This document shows, piece by piece, positions 19,501 through 28,753 of a stretch of DNA of 40,315 bases. The DNA is taken from NCBI GenBank assembly GCA_024220525.1, contig JAMYWO010000268.1:13781-54095 (forward strand), in the 5' to 3' direction. Within the stretch, counting starts at the first letter, position 1; each line of letters begins with the position of its first letter. The DNA comes from Cochliopodium minus. Its lineage: Eukaryota > Discosea > Himatismenida > Cochliopodiidae. The notes beneath the pieces were generated by a model. It made no database searches, was not told the DNA's origin, and saw only the letters and a program-made list of their open reading frames with translations. A program made the translations under genes and the position numbers.

Positions 19501-22500
19501 GATCACCTTTGTATCCTACTTCTCCTTTATCACCTTTGAATCCACTTGAGCCTCTTTTACCTTTGATCCCTTGGAGTCCCATTTCTCCTTGAGGACCTGT
19601 GACACCTGCAGGTCCAATTTCTCCTTTATAACCTTTTACTCCTCTTCTACCTTTGATACCTTGATATCCAAGTTCACCTTTAACTCCTTTGTCCCCTGTT
19701 AACCCAGTTTTACCTCTGATTCCTCTTTTTCCTTGTAATCCTTTTTCTCCTTGAAGACCGATTGATCCCTTTGCTCCTGTTTTACCTCTTCTTCCCTTTA
19801 TTCCATTTTCTCCTTTGATACCTTGTTGACCTTGAAGTCCTATAGGTCCCTCAGGTCCGACTGCTCCCTTTACTCCCTTGATACCTTGTATTCCTTGTTT
19901 ACCAATGTCTCCTTTTGAACCTTTTTGTCCTCTGGATCCTTTATGTCCATTTAATCCCTGAGGTCCTACAAATCCTTGTATTCCTTGGTCTCCCTTTAGC
20001 CCTTGTTTTCCCATCTTACCGATTCTTCCTTTTTGTCCTTTCAATCCTTCTTCTCCTCTGTCTCCTTTATTTCCTTTTTGACCTGGCTTGCCTCTGTCTC
20101 CCTTTTTACCAATGTCTCCCTTTACTCCTCTTTGACCTCTCTTTCCTGTTTTACCGAGAGGTCCAACAGATCCCTTATCTCCTTTTTCTCCTTGATCACC
20201 AGTAGTACCCTTCTGTCCTCTTTTACCATGTTTTCCAATTGGCCCTATTTCTCCTTTGATTCCTTGCAAACCCATTTTACCTCTTTTACCTTGTTTTCCA
20301 ATTGGCCCTCTCTTTCCAATCACTCCTTTAACTCCTCTAGGTCCCCTAACTCCTTGAACTCCTTTTACTCCTTGTGGACCTTGTTTTCCTTCTTTGCCAA
20401 CATTTCCACGTTTTCCTTTGATTCCTTGTATTCCTTGTAGTCCCCTTTCTCCTTGTGGACCTTGTTCTCCTTGTTTGCCAACATCTCCTCTTTCACCTTT
20501 TGTTCCTTTTTTTCCTTTTGGTCCTCTTTTTCCTCTGAATCCCTTGATACCTCTGGGACCAGTCTTTCCTTCTGGACCTTCTATTCCTTTATCTCCTTTA
20601 ATTCCTTTGAATCCTCTTCCTTTTGGTCCACGTTTTCCGATTTGTCCTTTGTTTCCTTTTTGACCAACAAAACCTTGCTCACCTCTGTCTCCTTTTATAC
20701 CGATCTTTCCAGTGAGCCCTCTATCTCCCTTGAATCCTCTCTTTCCAGTGAGACCGAGATCACCCTTGATCCCTTTGACACCTCTCTTTCCAGTGAGTCC
20801 TCTAACTCCTTGATCTCCTTTGGTACCCTTAACACCAGTGTCTCCTTTAATACCTTGTTTTCCAAGTTCACCTTTAAATCCTTTGAATCCTCTTCTCCCT
20901 TTTATACCTTTGAATCCCCTTCTTCCTTTTGGTCCTAATTCACCCTTTATTCCTTGATCTCCTTGATTTCCTTTCAATCCTCTGTCTCCTTTCAATCCCA
21001 ATTCACCTTGATCTCCCTTGTCTCCTTTAACTCCAGAGAGTCCTTTAAATCCTCTTTTACCTCTCTTTCCTCTCTTTCCAGTGAGTCCAATTTCTCCTTT
21101 TAATCCGATTGATCCTTTAATTCCCCTTCTTCCTTTGATACCTCTTCTACCCTTCGCACCAAGATCTCCTTTCAATCCTATCTCCCCCTTTGGTCCAACA
21201 ACAGTCAATCCTTTTTCTCCCCTTTGGCCTTCTACTCCTTTTTCACCTAGATCTCCTTTTTCACCTTTTAATCCGATCAATCCTCTTGGTCCCACAACTC
21301 CTTTGACTCCTTTTCCACCTCTTTTTCCCTTGTCACCCTTTATTCCGATCTTTCCTCTTTTTCCAATCTCCCCTTTTGGACCGACTTCTCCTTTGATTCC
21401 TTGATCTCCTTTTAATCCCTTTGTTCCCTTTCTACCACGTTTTCCAATTTCTCCCTTGGATCCGAATTCTCCCTTGTACCCCTTGATACCTCTGTTTCCT
21501 CTTTGCCCTTTCTCTCCAATAAGACCTCTTTTTCCTTGTGGGCCTATTACTCCTTTGATTCCCTGAAGACCTTGATCCCCTTTGGTTCCTTTAATTCCAT
21601 CACTTCCTTTATATCCCCTCTTTCCAATTCTTCCTTTTGGTCCAACTTCTCCTTTGATACCTTGAGCTCCAGTGTTCCCTTTTTCTCCGGTTTGACCTTC
21701 ACTTCCTTTTTCTCCAACCCCTTTTACTCCCATGATTCCTTTGAATCCTCTTTGACCTCTTTGTCCCTTAAAACCTATCTCTCCTTTATCACCTTTGTAC
21801 CCCTTGACACCTCTGCTTCCTTTTCTACCTTTAAATCCAGATTCACCTCTTTCTCCCTTTTGTCCACTACCTCTTTCTCCTTTAAATCCTTGGATACCTT
21901 GTTTTCCTTCTTCTCCTTTGATTCCTTGATCTCCTCTTTCACCCTTGATTCCCCTCAATCCAATTTTACCTCTCTTTCCCAAATCTCCTTTGTATCCGAT
22001 AGGACCTCTCTCCCCCTTTATTCCTTGAAGACCTCTTCCAGTTCTACCTTTTTCTCCTTTGTGACCTCTTCCACCTTTAATTCCAACTTCCCCTTTGTCT
22101 CCTTTTAATCCTTTGCTTCCTCTTTTTCCATGTTTTCCTTGAAAACCTCTATCTCCTTGAAGACCATGCTCACCTTTATCTCCCTTGATTCCTTTTCCAT
22201 CTCTTCCACTATCACCTTTTATTCCATCCACTCCATTTAATCCATTGTTTCCCTTATTTCCCTTAAATCCTCTCCTTCCATGATTCCCTTTCAATCCAGT
22301 TTCACCTCTTTCTCCTTTTTCACTTTTTTCTCCCTTTTCACCTCTGAGACCAATGCCTATCTCTCCCTTCTCACCCACTTCTCCCTTTTGTCCCAAATTA
22401 CCTTTGATTCCAACATCTCCTTTATTTCCCTTTCTTCCACGTATTCCTTTCAATCCTTGATCTCCTTTGTATCCTCTATATCCTTCTTCTCCCTTGTTTC

Positions 22501-23914
22501 CTTTTATTCCAATTCCATCATTACCTCTTTCACCCTTGAATCCTCTTTTTCCTCTTTTACCAATGTTACCTTTGTTACCTGTTTCTCCTTGATTTCCTTT
22601 TATACCTTGTTCCCCGGTAATACCTTGATCTCCTTTATCTCCAACAGATCCTTTATCTCCTTTAATTCCAAGTCCTTCTCTTCCTCTCCTTCCTCTTCTA
22701 CCTTTGTCTCCTTTATTTCCTTTTTCACCATCATCTCCCTTTTCACCCATTGTTCCAATTTCTCCTTTTGCTCCCTCTTCTCCCTTTTCGCTTCTCTCTC
22801 CTTTTATTCCTTGTTCTCCTTTTACACCTTCATCTCCCTTCAATCCTACGAGTCCATCTCTACCCTTCAAGCCTCTGTATCCTCTGTCTCCTTTATTTCC
22901 CTTGTTTCCTAATCTTCCTCTTTTACCTCTTTGTCCTTTTTCTCCAACTTGACCTTGTTGTCCAACTTCTCCTTTGAGTCCAGTATCACCCTGTTTTCCT
23001 TTAACACCTTGTTCTCCTTGATTTCCTTGTGGACCTACTATTCCTTGATTTCCTTTGATACCTTGTGGTCCAATTTCTCCTTGGATACCTCTATCTCCTT
23101 TTGCACCTTTTCCTCTTCTACCCCTTTGTCCTTTATCCCCTTTGAATCCCATTCTTCCATCCACTCCTTGTTCTCCTTTTGTTCCTCTAGATCCTCTTTC
23201 ACCTTTTTCTCCATTGATCCCTTGATCTCCTTTTAATCCTTTTTCACCTTGTAATCCGTTATCTCCTTTTTGTCCAACTATGGAAACACCATTTTCTCCT
23301 TTTTCTCCCAAATCCCCTTTTATTCCTTTTGAACCTCTCAATCCATTTTCCCCCTTTAAACCAATTTTACCCCTTTTACCCCTCATACCTCTTGATCCTT
23401 TAATTCCATATCCTCTATCTCCTTTAATTCCTTTTTCTCCTCTTTCTCCATTTCTTCCATTTGATCCTCTTTCTCCTTTTACACCATGATATCCTCTTAA
23501 TCCTTGTTCTCCTCTTTCTCCTTTATCTCCATTTCTTCCATTTCTTCCATTCAATCCGTGTTCTCCTCTTTCTCCTTTAGATCCTTGAATACCTTGTATT
23601 CCATTAGAACCTATATTACCTTTTTCACCTTTTTCTCCATTCTCGGCTCTAATTGGCTTTATTCTTATTACTCTTTGATCATCATCTTCTTCTTTATGAT
23701 TCTTTTTTTCTTTTATTTCAATTTTCTTCTTGTTATTTTCTTCCACTTTCCTCTCTTCCAAACTTATTCTCTGCAAATTTTGGGTATATTTGATTGCACG
23801 AGTATCCTCATCATCTTCATCATCATCGTCAAAATTAAATGATTGAGTTTTACCCAGAGATATCAACAAAGAAAATATAATGAAAAGGATCAGGAATATT
23901 TTAACCTTGTTCAT
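16571..23914 (-). CDS. Giant secreted collagen-like protein 2 (2447 aa)
   Basis: A single 7.3-kb intronless reading frame. Signal peptide at residues 1-24, then an Asp/Glu patch (DDDDEDDED) and a Lys/Glu linker. Residues 93-2095 are Gly-X-Y repeats, about 667 triplets, dominated by GEKG, GLKG, GIQG and GKRG units with few Pro. If it forms a triple helix the rod would be about 570 nm (0.286 nm per residue), longer than vertebrate collagen VII. Scattered imperfections occur, such as GYGIKG, GRGLQG and GVSIVG. The C-terminal domain (from KVYRETKVV) has ten Cys at the same places as paralog 1, including GGDCTWDIMS, SECGVSNLKDC, ECGYFCFLHQIDKLYGD, FTCRY and VEAFCGVNH. It is followed by KSRRDLES and a long Glu/Lys/Gln coiled coil (about residues 2340-2447). 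Export and trimerisation are inferred; no enzymatic motif is seen. Confidence 0.93.
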   Translation of the reverse strand: MNKVKIFLILFIIFSLLISLGKTQSFNFDDDDEDDEDTRAIKYTQNLQRISLEERKVEENNKKKIEIKEKKNHKEEDDDQRVIRIKPIRAENGEKGEKGNIGSNGIQGIQGSKGERGEHGLNGRNGRNGDKGERGEQGLRGYHGVKGERGSNGRNGERGEKGIKGDRGYGIKGSRGMRGKRGKIGLKGENGLRGSKGIKGDLGEKGENGVSIVGQKGDNGLQGEKGLKGDQGINGEKGERGSRGTKGEQGVDGRMGFKGDKGQRGRRGKGAKGDRGIQGEIGPQGIKGNQGIVGPQGNQGEQGVKGKQGDTGLKGEVGQQGQVGEKGQRGKRGRLGNKGNKGDRGYRGLKGRDGLVGLKGDEGVKGEQGIKGERSEKGEEGAKGEIGTMGEKGDDGEKGNKGDKGRRGRRGREGLGIKGDKGSVGDKGDQGITGEQGIKGNQGETGNKGNIGKRGKRGFKGERGNDGIGIKGNKGEEGYRGYKGDQGLKGIRGRKGNKGDVGIKGNLGQKGEVGEKGEIGIGLRGEKGEKSEKGERGETGLKGNHGRRGFKGNKGNNGLNGVDGIKGDSGRDGKGIKGDKGEHGLQGDRGFQGKHGKRGSKGLKGDKGEVGIKGGRGHKGEKGRTGRGLQGIKGERGPIGYKGDLGKRGKIGLRGIKGERGDQGIKGEEGKQGIQGFKGERGSGQKGERGESGFKGRKGSRGVKGYKGDKGEIGFKGQRGQRGFKGIMGVKGVGEKGSEGQTGEKGNTGAQGIKGEVGPKGRIGKRGYKGSDGIKGTKGDQGLQGIKGVIGPQGKRGLIGEKGQRGNRGIKGYKGEFGSKGEIGKRGRKGTKGLKGDQGIKGEVGPKGEIGKRGKIGIKGDKGKRGGKGVKGVVGPRGLIGLKGEKGDLGEKGVEGQRGEKGLTVVGPKGEIGLKGDLGAKGRRGIKGRRGIKGSIGLKGEIGLTGKRGKRGKRGFKGLSGVKGDKGDQGELGLKGDRGLKGNQGDQGIKGELGPKGRRGFKGIKGRRGFKGFKGELGKQGIKGDTGVKGTKGDQGVRGLTGKRGVKGIKGDLGLTGKRGFKGDRGLTGKIGIKGDRGEQGFVGQKGNKGQIGKRGPKGRGFKGIKGDKGIEGPEGKTGPRGIKGFRGKRGPKGKKGTKGERGDVGKQGEQGPQGERGLQGIQGIKGKRGNVGKEGKQGPQGVKGVQGVRGPRGVKGVIGKRGPIGKQGKRGKMGLQGIKGEIGPIGKHGKRGQKGTTGDQGEKGDKGSVGPLGKTGKRGQRGVKGDIGKKGDRGKPGQKGNKGDRGEEGLKGQKGRIGKMGKQGLKGDQGIQGFVGPQGLNGHKGSRGQKGSKGDIGKQGIQGIKGVKGAVGPEGPIGLQGQQGIKGENGIKGRRGKTGAKGSIGLQGEKGLQGKRGIRGKTGLTGDKGVKGELGYQGIKGRRGVKGYKGEIGPAGVTGPQGEMGLQGIKGKRGSSGFKGDKGEVGYKGDQGQTGPRGIQGYDGFKGVKGDKGRIGHRGFKGQEGFKGVKGDMGPRGKRGFKGDIGHQGKRGYQGEKGQRGDRGNKGNVGARGFKGNKGDQGIQGVRGYQGFKGVKGDQGQKGYQGIKGTKGQRGDRGQKGEQGEQGIQGIRGKRGKLGHTGAVGPVGNKGDMGQKGDIGEQGIQGPEGIQGVQGAQGQKGFKGEIGPRGLTGLHGEKGEQGIEGQKGEQGIRGKKGDRGEKGRRGSQGEIGLRGEQGHQGKRGIQGTKGTKGDRGFIGPTGEQGPLGLQGIKGEIGPQGIRGFVGEKGLKGDEGKQGQKGEIGEQGIQGEQGAQGYRGLKGQKGERGDKGIQGIRGVKGDMGKRGFRGKTGKRGFRGFRGFRGKQGLVGMQGVKGEIGATGIKGEVGPRGFVGEQGFRGFKGVKGDRGFIGHKGQRGIKGDEGATGSKGAEGQKGDKGIVGEQGEKGRDGEKGDLGERGHRGHKGEKGDFGEQGLKGERGAVGRRGLKGEQGIQGGKGEDGERGKTGDQGNKGADGAKGDKGIKGEIGKTGKAGKKGAKGDVGQEGKQGIQGIQGKKGKKGSKGQKGDAGQKGEIGFGLKGKQGQKGMRGLRGKAGVRGHTGKQGQKGEKGERAQLKVYRETKVVREEGNAFQKINRTPVPHFLFNKDLVKKNDFTFNQSPESTTAFNYFSSIYLSSNTTVSQKYNFDSQKEYSFSSACKPNEILIGGDCTWDIMSYRISASSCRASDFVAESECGVSNLKDCLFSVDSKKGDFDGKSDVVVSSISFYDGQGNKNTVNKPRCKILELKEMPTTQKLECGYFCFLHQIDKLYGDDNTFTCRYVPPLFDTTLVSGGKQSVWEQSVQVVTVEAFCGVNHQSKSRRDLESQNVDSIVKVGENEVDFFAENEINQLREELGKQKEEEKILLDQQKDQFEKEKEQQELEIQQQKQELKKEELKRDKIESKLEKEIKFLAKQLKKVLNEKNK

Positions 23915-24609
23915 TTTTTATTGATGAAATCGATATTTTTTTATTTTTTTATTTTTGATTTTATATTTTGAAAGATTTGACAGAAAAAAAAAAAATGACA
24001 CTATTATTTTTATTTCACTTTTTAAATTTATTCTCCAACAATCTTGAATGGATAATTTTCATAAATTTTGATTATTTGGTTGCATTTGTAGTTTGGATAA
24101 TTTACAAATTCTGTATTATATTCGCCGCATTCTTTTGAAATGGATTTAAATTTTGATTATTTGGTTGTATTTGTTGTTTTTCAAACTTTCACCTTGTTTA
24201 ATTATAATGAGCTTCTATGATCAAGATATTGTTTTGAAAAGATTGATAATTATGTTTTGAATACAATTAAAATCGATATAAATTGTCCTATTCCTTATAA
24301 ATCTCCAAAAATCCATCTGCGTGAGAAGATCCCGAAGAGGAATCACTATAGATAATTTACACTTTTACAAATTAGAAAGCTTCGATTTTTTTTCATTTTT
24401 ATCTGAGGATCCAACAATAAATTTAAAATTCTAATTTCACCTTCTAATTTAAAACTTTTAGATAATTGTGAATCTAAAATTAAGCCATATTATAAGAAAG
24501 GATTGATTGTTAACAAAATGGAAGATCATTAAGTTCAAATATTTAAATGAAATAAAATAATAATAAAAAATTTGAAACAATCCAAAACAACTATCTTTAT
24601 AATATTAAT
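23915..24609. other. Intergenic, direct repeats only
   Basis: About 700 bases between collagen gene 2 (leftward) and the GrpB-like gene (rightward), so a divergent promoter region. It holds one pair of imperfect direct repeats, listed separately. No coding signal. Confidence 0.6.
24061..24180 (+). repeat. Pair of about 35-bp imperfect direct repeats
   Basis: AAATTTTGATTATTTGGTTG followed by C/T-ATTTGT-A/T-GTTT occurs near 24063 and again near 24148, about 85 bp apart, upstream of collagen gene 2. The copies differ at a few positions. Could be a promoter element or a local duplication. Confidence 0.7.
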
Positions 24610-25789
24610 ATGGAAAAAGTTCTTGTAGTTTCTTATAAAAATGAATGGCCTCAAAAGTATTTGAATGAGAAAAATAAACTCAGCTCTACCATATCATCTT
24701 ATTTGCAAGACTCAGAATCTATAGAACATGGTATGGATCTCATAAAATTTAATCAAAATTTCATATATTTTTGATTTTATAATAGTTGGATCCACATCTG
24801 TATTAGGATCCATATGCCGTGATATCATTGATATTCAAGTCGCAGTTAAAGATCTTCCTCCAAAACCCAGATTAATTCAATTAATGGAGAATATGGGTTA
24901 TTCACAACATAGTACAGCTTCATATTTGAATCTCGGTCATGAATTGGCTATATTTGAGAAAGATGGCTACAGTAAAAATTCTTTACCAATAATTACCTCA
25001 TCATTTCTAACCATTTTTTTAAAAAATTAGCTGTAATGATGAAAAAAAAGGTGAAAATAAATTAAATAAATTTTATTTCAATTCCAAATTTTATTTTTAT
25101 CCAATGAAGGAAGGAAAATTCTGGACATCTGCACAAATTTTGAGAGATTAGTAAATAAAACCCTATTCATATTATCCTTATTATCAATTATTTTTTTGTT
25201 TTAATAGCTTGAGAACCCACGAAGAAGAATTGAAGGAGTTCAACAATTTCAAAAGTAAGATTGTTAGATCATCTGATTCTTCCCGCAAAAATTATGAACC
25301 CAAGAAATTGAATTATGAGGAAGATTTGATGAGTAAAGCCGATAATTGAATGGAGTTACCAAAAATCAGAGCATGATATCGAGATTTTGAATAAATATCT
25401 ATCTCCTTCCAAGCCTGAACCTAAATCTGAGCAAGAAGAATCAGGCAATTATATCAAGTAATTTTTATTGATCAAATATTTCTTTCGAGAAGATTATCAT
25501 TTATTTAGATATGATGTATTGAAAACCAAGCCTTGGGAATTACAAAGAGATAAACTTGAAACTTATTTATCGTAAAAAAAAAGCAAAATAATTTTTTATT
25601 ATACATTTTTTTAACAAAAATTTGCAGTCCCTCTGATTTCCAAGAAGTGTTTGGAATTTCCAAGGAAGAGTAAGCTCCTTCTTTATTTTTTTAATTATTC
25701 TTATTAATTCTTATTTCTTTCCTTCAAGATTTAATCATCTCCCCAAATGGAAACAACAAGACAAAAAAAAACTTGTCAATCTTGTATAA
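24610..25789 (+). CDS. GrpB-like (UPF0157) domain protein, probably fused to a villin headpiece
   Basis: Exons 24610-24730, 24786-24971, 25051-25150 and 25208-25254/25349 encode a GrpB-type nucleotidyltransferase-fold domain: VVSYKNEWP at the start, then EH-VGSTSVLGSICRDIIDIQV (family EHIGSTSVPGL-KPIID), and ILRDYLRTHEEELKEF. Read straight on, the fourth exon stops at 25347 (about 182 aa). If 25255-25333 is removed as an intron (GTAAGA...GATGAG, phase 1), or one A is dropped at 25335-25337, the frame continues. It then runs through 25334-25457, 25509-25571, 25628-25669 and 25729-25789. These encode a villin headpiece ending FNHLPKWKQQDKKKLVNLV (typical LPxWKQ...KK). The spliced model gives 247 aa with correct phases throughout. 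The headpiece binds F-actin in known proteins. The GrpB role is poorly known. I know of no such fusion. Confidence 0.75.
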
Positions 25790-25974
25790 ACATATTCAAG
25801 ACAATTTTTGAAAGAAGAATTATTTTATCCTTTAAAAAATCGAAACAATAAAAAGTTTTAATATTAATTCAAAATTTCTTTTATATACATTTAACTATTC
25901 TTCACTCAATCTCTCAGGGATTTTTGAATTGACTTTTGATTTGCATTCAATTGAAAAAAAAAAAAAATATAAAA

Positions 25975-28690
25975 ATGAAAATCCTTATATTTATTTTAAT
26001 TCATTTAATTCTGGGCCCAGTATCAAATAAAGGACTGCAATGATCTTATGAATATTGTAATCGAAAATTATATAATTCAATATATAATTATTTTTTTTTT
26101 ATTCAACATAATCAATACCATATTCAATCTCAAATAAATTGCATCTAGATAACAAACAATTCTACCGTATATTACAACATTACAAATGATATTGATTGCT
26201 GGAATTTCACTTTTCAACCGGTTGGGAATATCAACAATGTTTTCCATGGGCTTTTGGAAGGAAATAATTTTATCATATCTAATATTAACTACACCAATTT
26301 GTTGGAATTTGGGTAAAGAAACCAAAATTAAAAAAAAAATAAAATTCCAAAATTTATTAATTTTTTCAAAAAAAATTAAAGAGATCAAGCACAAGGAATA
26401 ATAAGGTTTGCATCAAATGCCATAATTAGAAATATTGTTCTGCAAAACATAAATATCAATGTTACCACTATTGGATGTGGAGGGTTAATAGGGAACGGAA
26501 CCAATCTTATTCTTCATAATATACATTTCATAACATCCAATGAATCAATCAGTAACAATGTCTATAATCAAGGTGGGAATACAGGTGCTTTAGCGGGAGT
26601 TCTCGGTTACTTTAAAGATATTTTTTTTTAATTTCAAAAATAAACTTTGTAATCACTTATTAAAATAAGAATACTCTGAAGTTTATAATTGTACAACAAA
26701 AAATACCAAAGTCTTTCTTACAAGTGGGTGTGGAGGTTAATGCTCCATATTAATAAAAAAATGATTAAAAATTTTTTAACGAATGATTAGGTGGTTTATT
26801 TGGCATCATTCGGACTGTGAACATGTCCTCCCTCTATGTAGTCGGCTTCCAAAACTCAACTGAAACCCTTTTGAGTGGACCATATTTATTGGGTAATCAT
26901 CTTTTTGTTTCTATTATCAATTAATAAAAAAAATTTTTATTAGGAGGAATAGTTGGGTGTTGCCAAAACTCTTCTCTGCGTCAGTCAGGAGTTTCAGAGG
27001 GAATCATAGAGTAAATTCATTACTATTTCTAAAATTACCTTTGATAATCATTAAAATTTTAAAAAGTGGAAGTCAATTTTCAGTGGGTGGAGCTGGAGGA
27101 GGTTAATAAATACTATTTTTACAAAAAATAATCATCTAATCGACGCTGTTAAAAATATAAAGGAATTAATGGTATCTGGGAATTTTCAGAATTGTATTCT
27201 TTTGCCACAATGAAAGGATTCCAAAATTTAGGAGGTATTTTTGGAACTTTGACTATTGATAATAATCTTACCTATTCTATTTCAAATGTTTATTCCACTT
27301 CCCCTACAAAATCTATCAATAGCTCCATTGGAGGGCTTATAGGTATCTCCTTATTACTCAAATTTTTAAATTATTTTGAATTTATTTAAACTGCATAGGG
27401 TGGTTGGAAGTGAAATCAACTGGGTCAGTAATTATTACCATGAAAAACTGTTATTATAATGGGATAATACAAGGAGGAGAAGTAGTTGGAAATATAGCGG
27501 GGTTGGTTACTAACCAAACTAATGATTACGTTTTCAACTTTGAAAATGTTTATTTCAACAATGAGACTAATAGTTACCCTTCTTTCGGGAATACTCTGAC
27601 TAACCTTGCGAATGTCAACTCTCTTTCTCAAAGTGAATTGGAAGTGGAAGTAAGAGATAAATATGATCAATGTATATGGGATGGTTTGCATCTCAGAATA
27701 GAATATGGTTATAACCACTCTACTATTTGCTCAACAACCCTTGTTCCATCAACTATTCTGGAATCTACTATAATACCATCTTCTTCTATTACACCAACTA
27801 CATCCATTCCTCCAACTAATTTTCCTCCCACTGTTTATGTTTCTTCTGTTTACGGATCTTCTTTTTCTATTTCCACTTTTTCATCTTCTACTATATCTCC
27901 TTCTACCCTTATTCCATCAACAGTGATTCCTTCACCAAGCTCTTTCAGTTGTTTATTTGATGTGCCAAATTGTAGAAATTGTCCCACCAATGGTCTTGAT
28001 ATCCCATTTTATCAACATGGATTAAACATCAGTTGTCTGCAATTAAATGGGAATTGGGTTTGGTCCGCTCAAAATTCAACTTCAAACACAATTTATATTT
28101 CTACATCTATTCTTTTAAATGGGACCAGTTTATATTTGCAAGGAAATTTTTCGCAAAATGATAACACAACTATTGCTTTTGTTATCCAAAACAACAATTT
28201 TGGTTCCATCAATGTCACCGGTTGTGTCACTTTACAAGGAAATATAATTTTATACTTAAATACTCAACCGAGCCAAAAAAACTCAACATACCTACTCTTC
28301 AAGTATGATTGTAAATCAAAAGTAAACATATCTGTTGATCAAGTCAAAGTAATTCCGACTTTCTCAAAAATTAAGTGTGATATCTATAAATCTTCTTTAA
28401 ATAAACAACCAAACTCTTTGTCTATTTCTTTTTCTTTAGGAAATGGTTGCAACAAAGTTCCCGTAGGTTTGATTGTTGGTTTGTCAATAGGATTACCAGC
28501 ATTGACTCTGCTGATCATTACAGTTCTCATTTTTTTATTCAAAAACATGAACAACAAAAAAATGAGCAAGTTCATAGATGATAGGAACCATGATTCTCAA
28601 AGCAATCCAAACTTTGTTGAAAATACTTCATTTAATGATAAAAATAAGACAAAATGGATAGAAAATGATATAGAAATGAGATCCAATTAG
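25975..28690 (+). CDS. Type I membrane adhesin-like protein with GLUG-type beta-helix
   Basis: Exons: 25975-26056, 26149-26312, 26382-26605, 26670-26735, 26791-26892, 26944-27010, 27067-27101, 27163-27342 and 27399-28690. Signal peptide (MKILIFILIHLIL), then YNITNDIDCWNFTFQPVG and FHGLLEGNNFIISNINYTN, the usual opening of GLUG/right-handed beta-helix proteins. Repeats of the form IxNIxxxNIxI and GCGGLIG/GCGGLFG follow. After the helix comes a Ser/Thr/Pro stalk (near 27730-27950), a Cys-containing extracellular domain with many Asn-x-Ser/Thr sites, one TM helix (near 28460-28540) and a basic-then-polar tail. Exon 1 has a frame problem. The CNDLMNI motif lies one base off the signal peptide, at GGGCCC (26013-26018). 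Skipping it with a donor at 26020 also gives an open frame. A surface binding role is inferred from architecture. Confidence 0.8.
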
Positions 28691-28753
28691 CTTTTTTAAA
28701 GTCAATTGCAGAAAATAAATTTAATTATTTGATAAGTTTTTAAATGAATAGTT

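Noticed and set aside
17807-23489. Many open frames of 60-265 codons opposite collagen gene 2
   Set aside because: Same antisense effect of the 9-nt Gly-X-Y periodicity.
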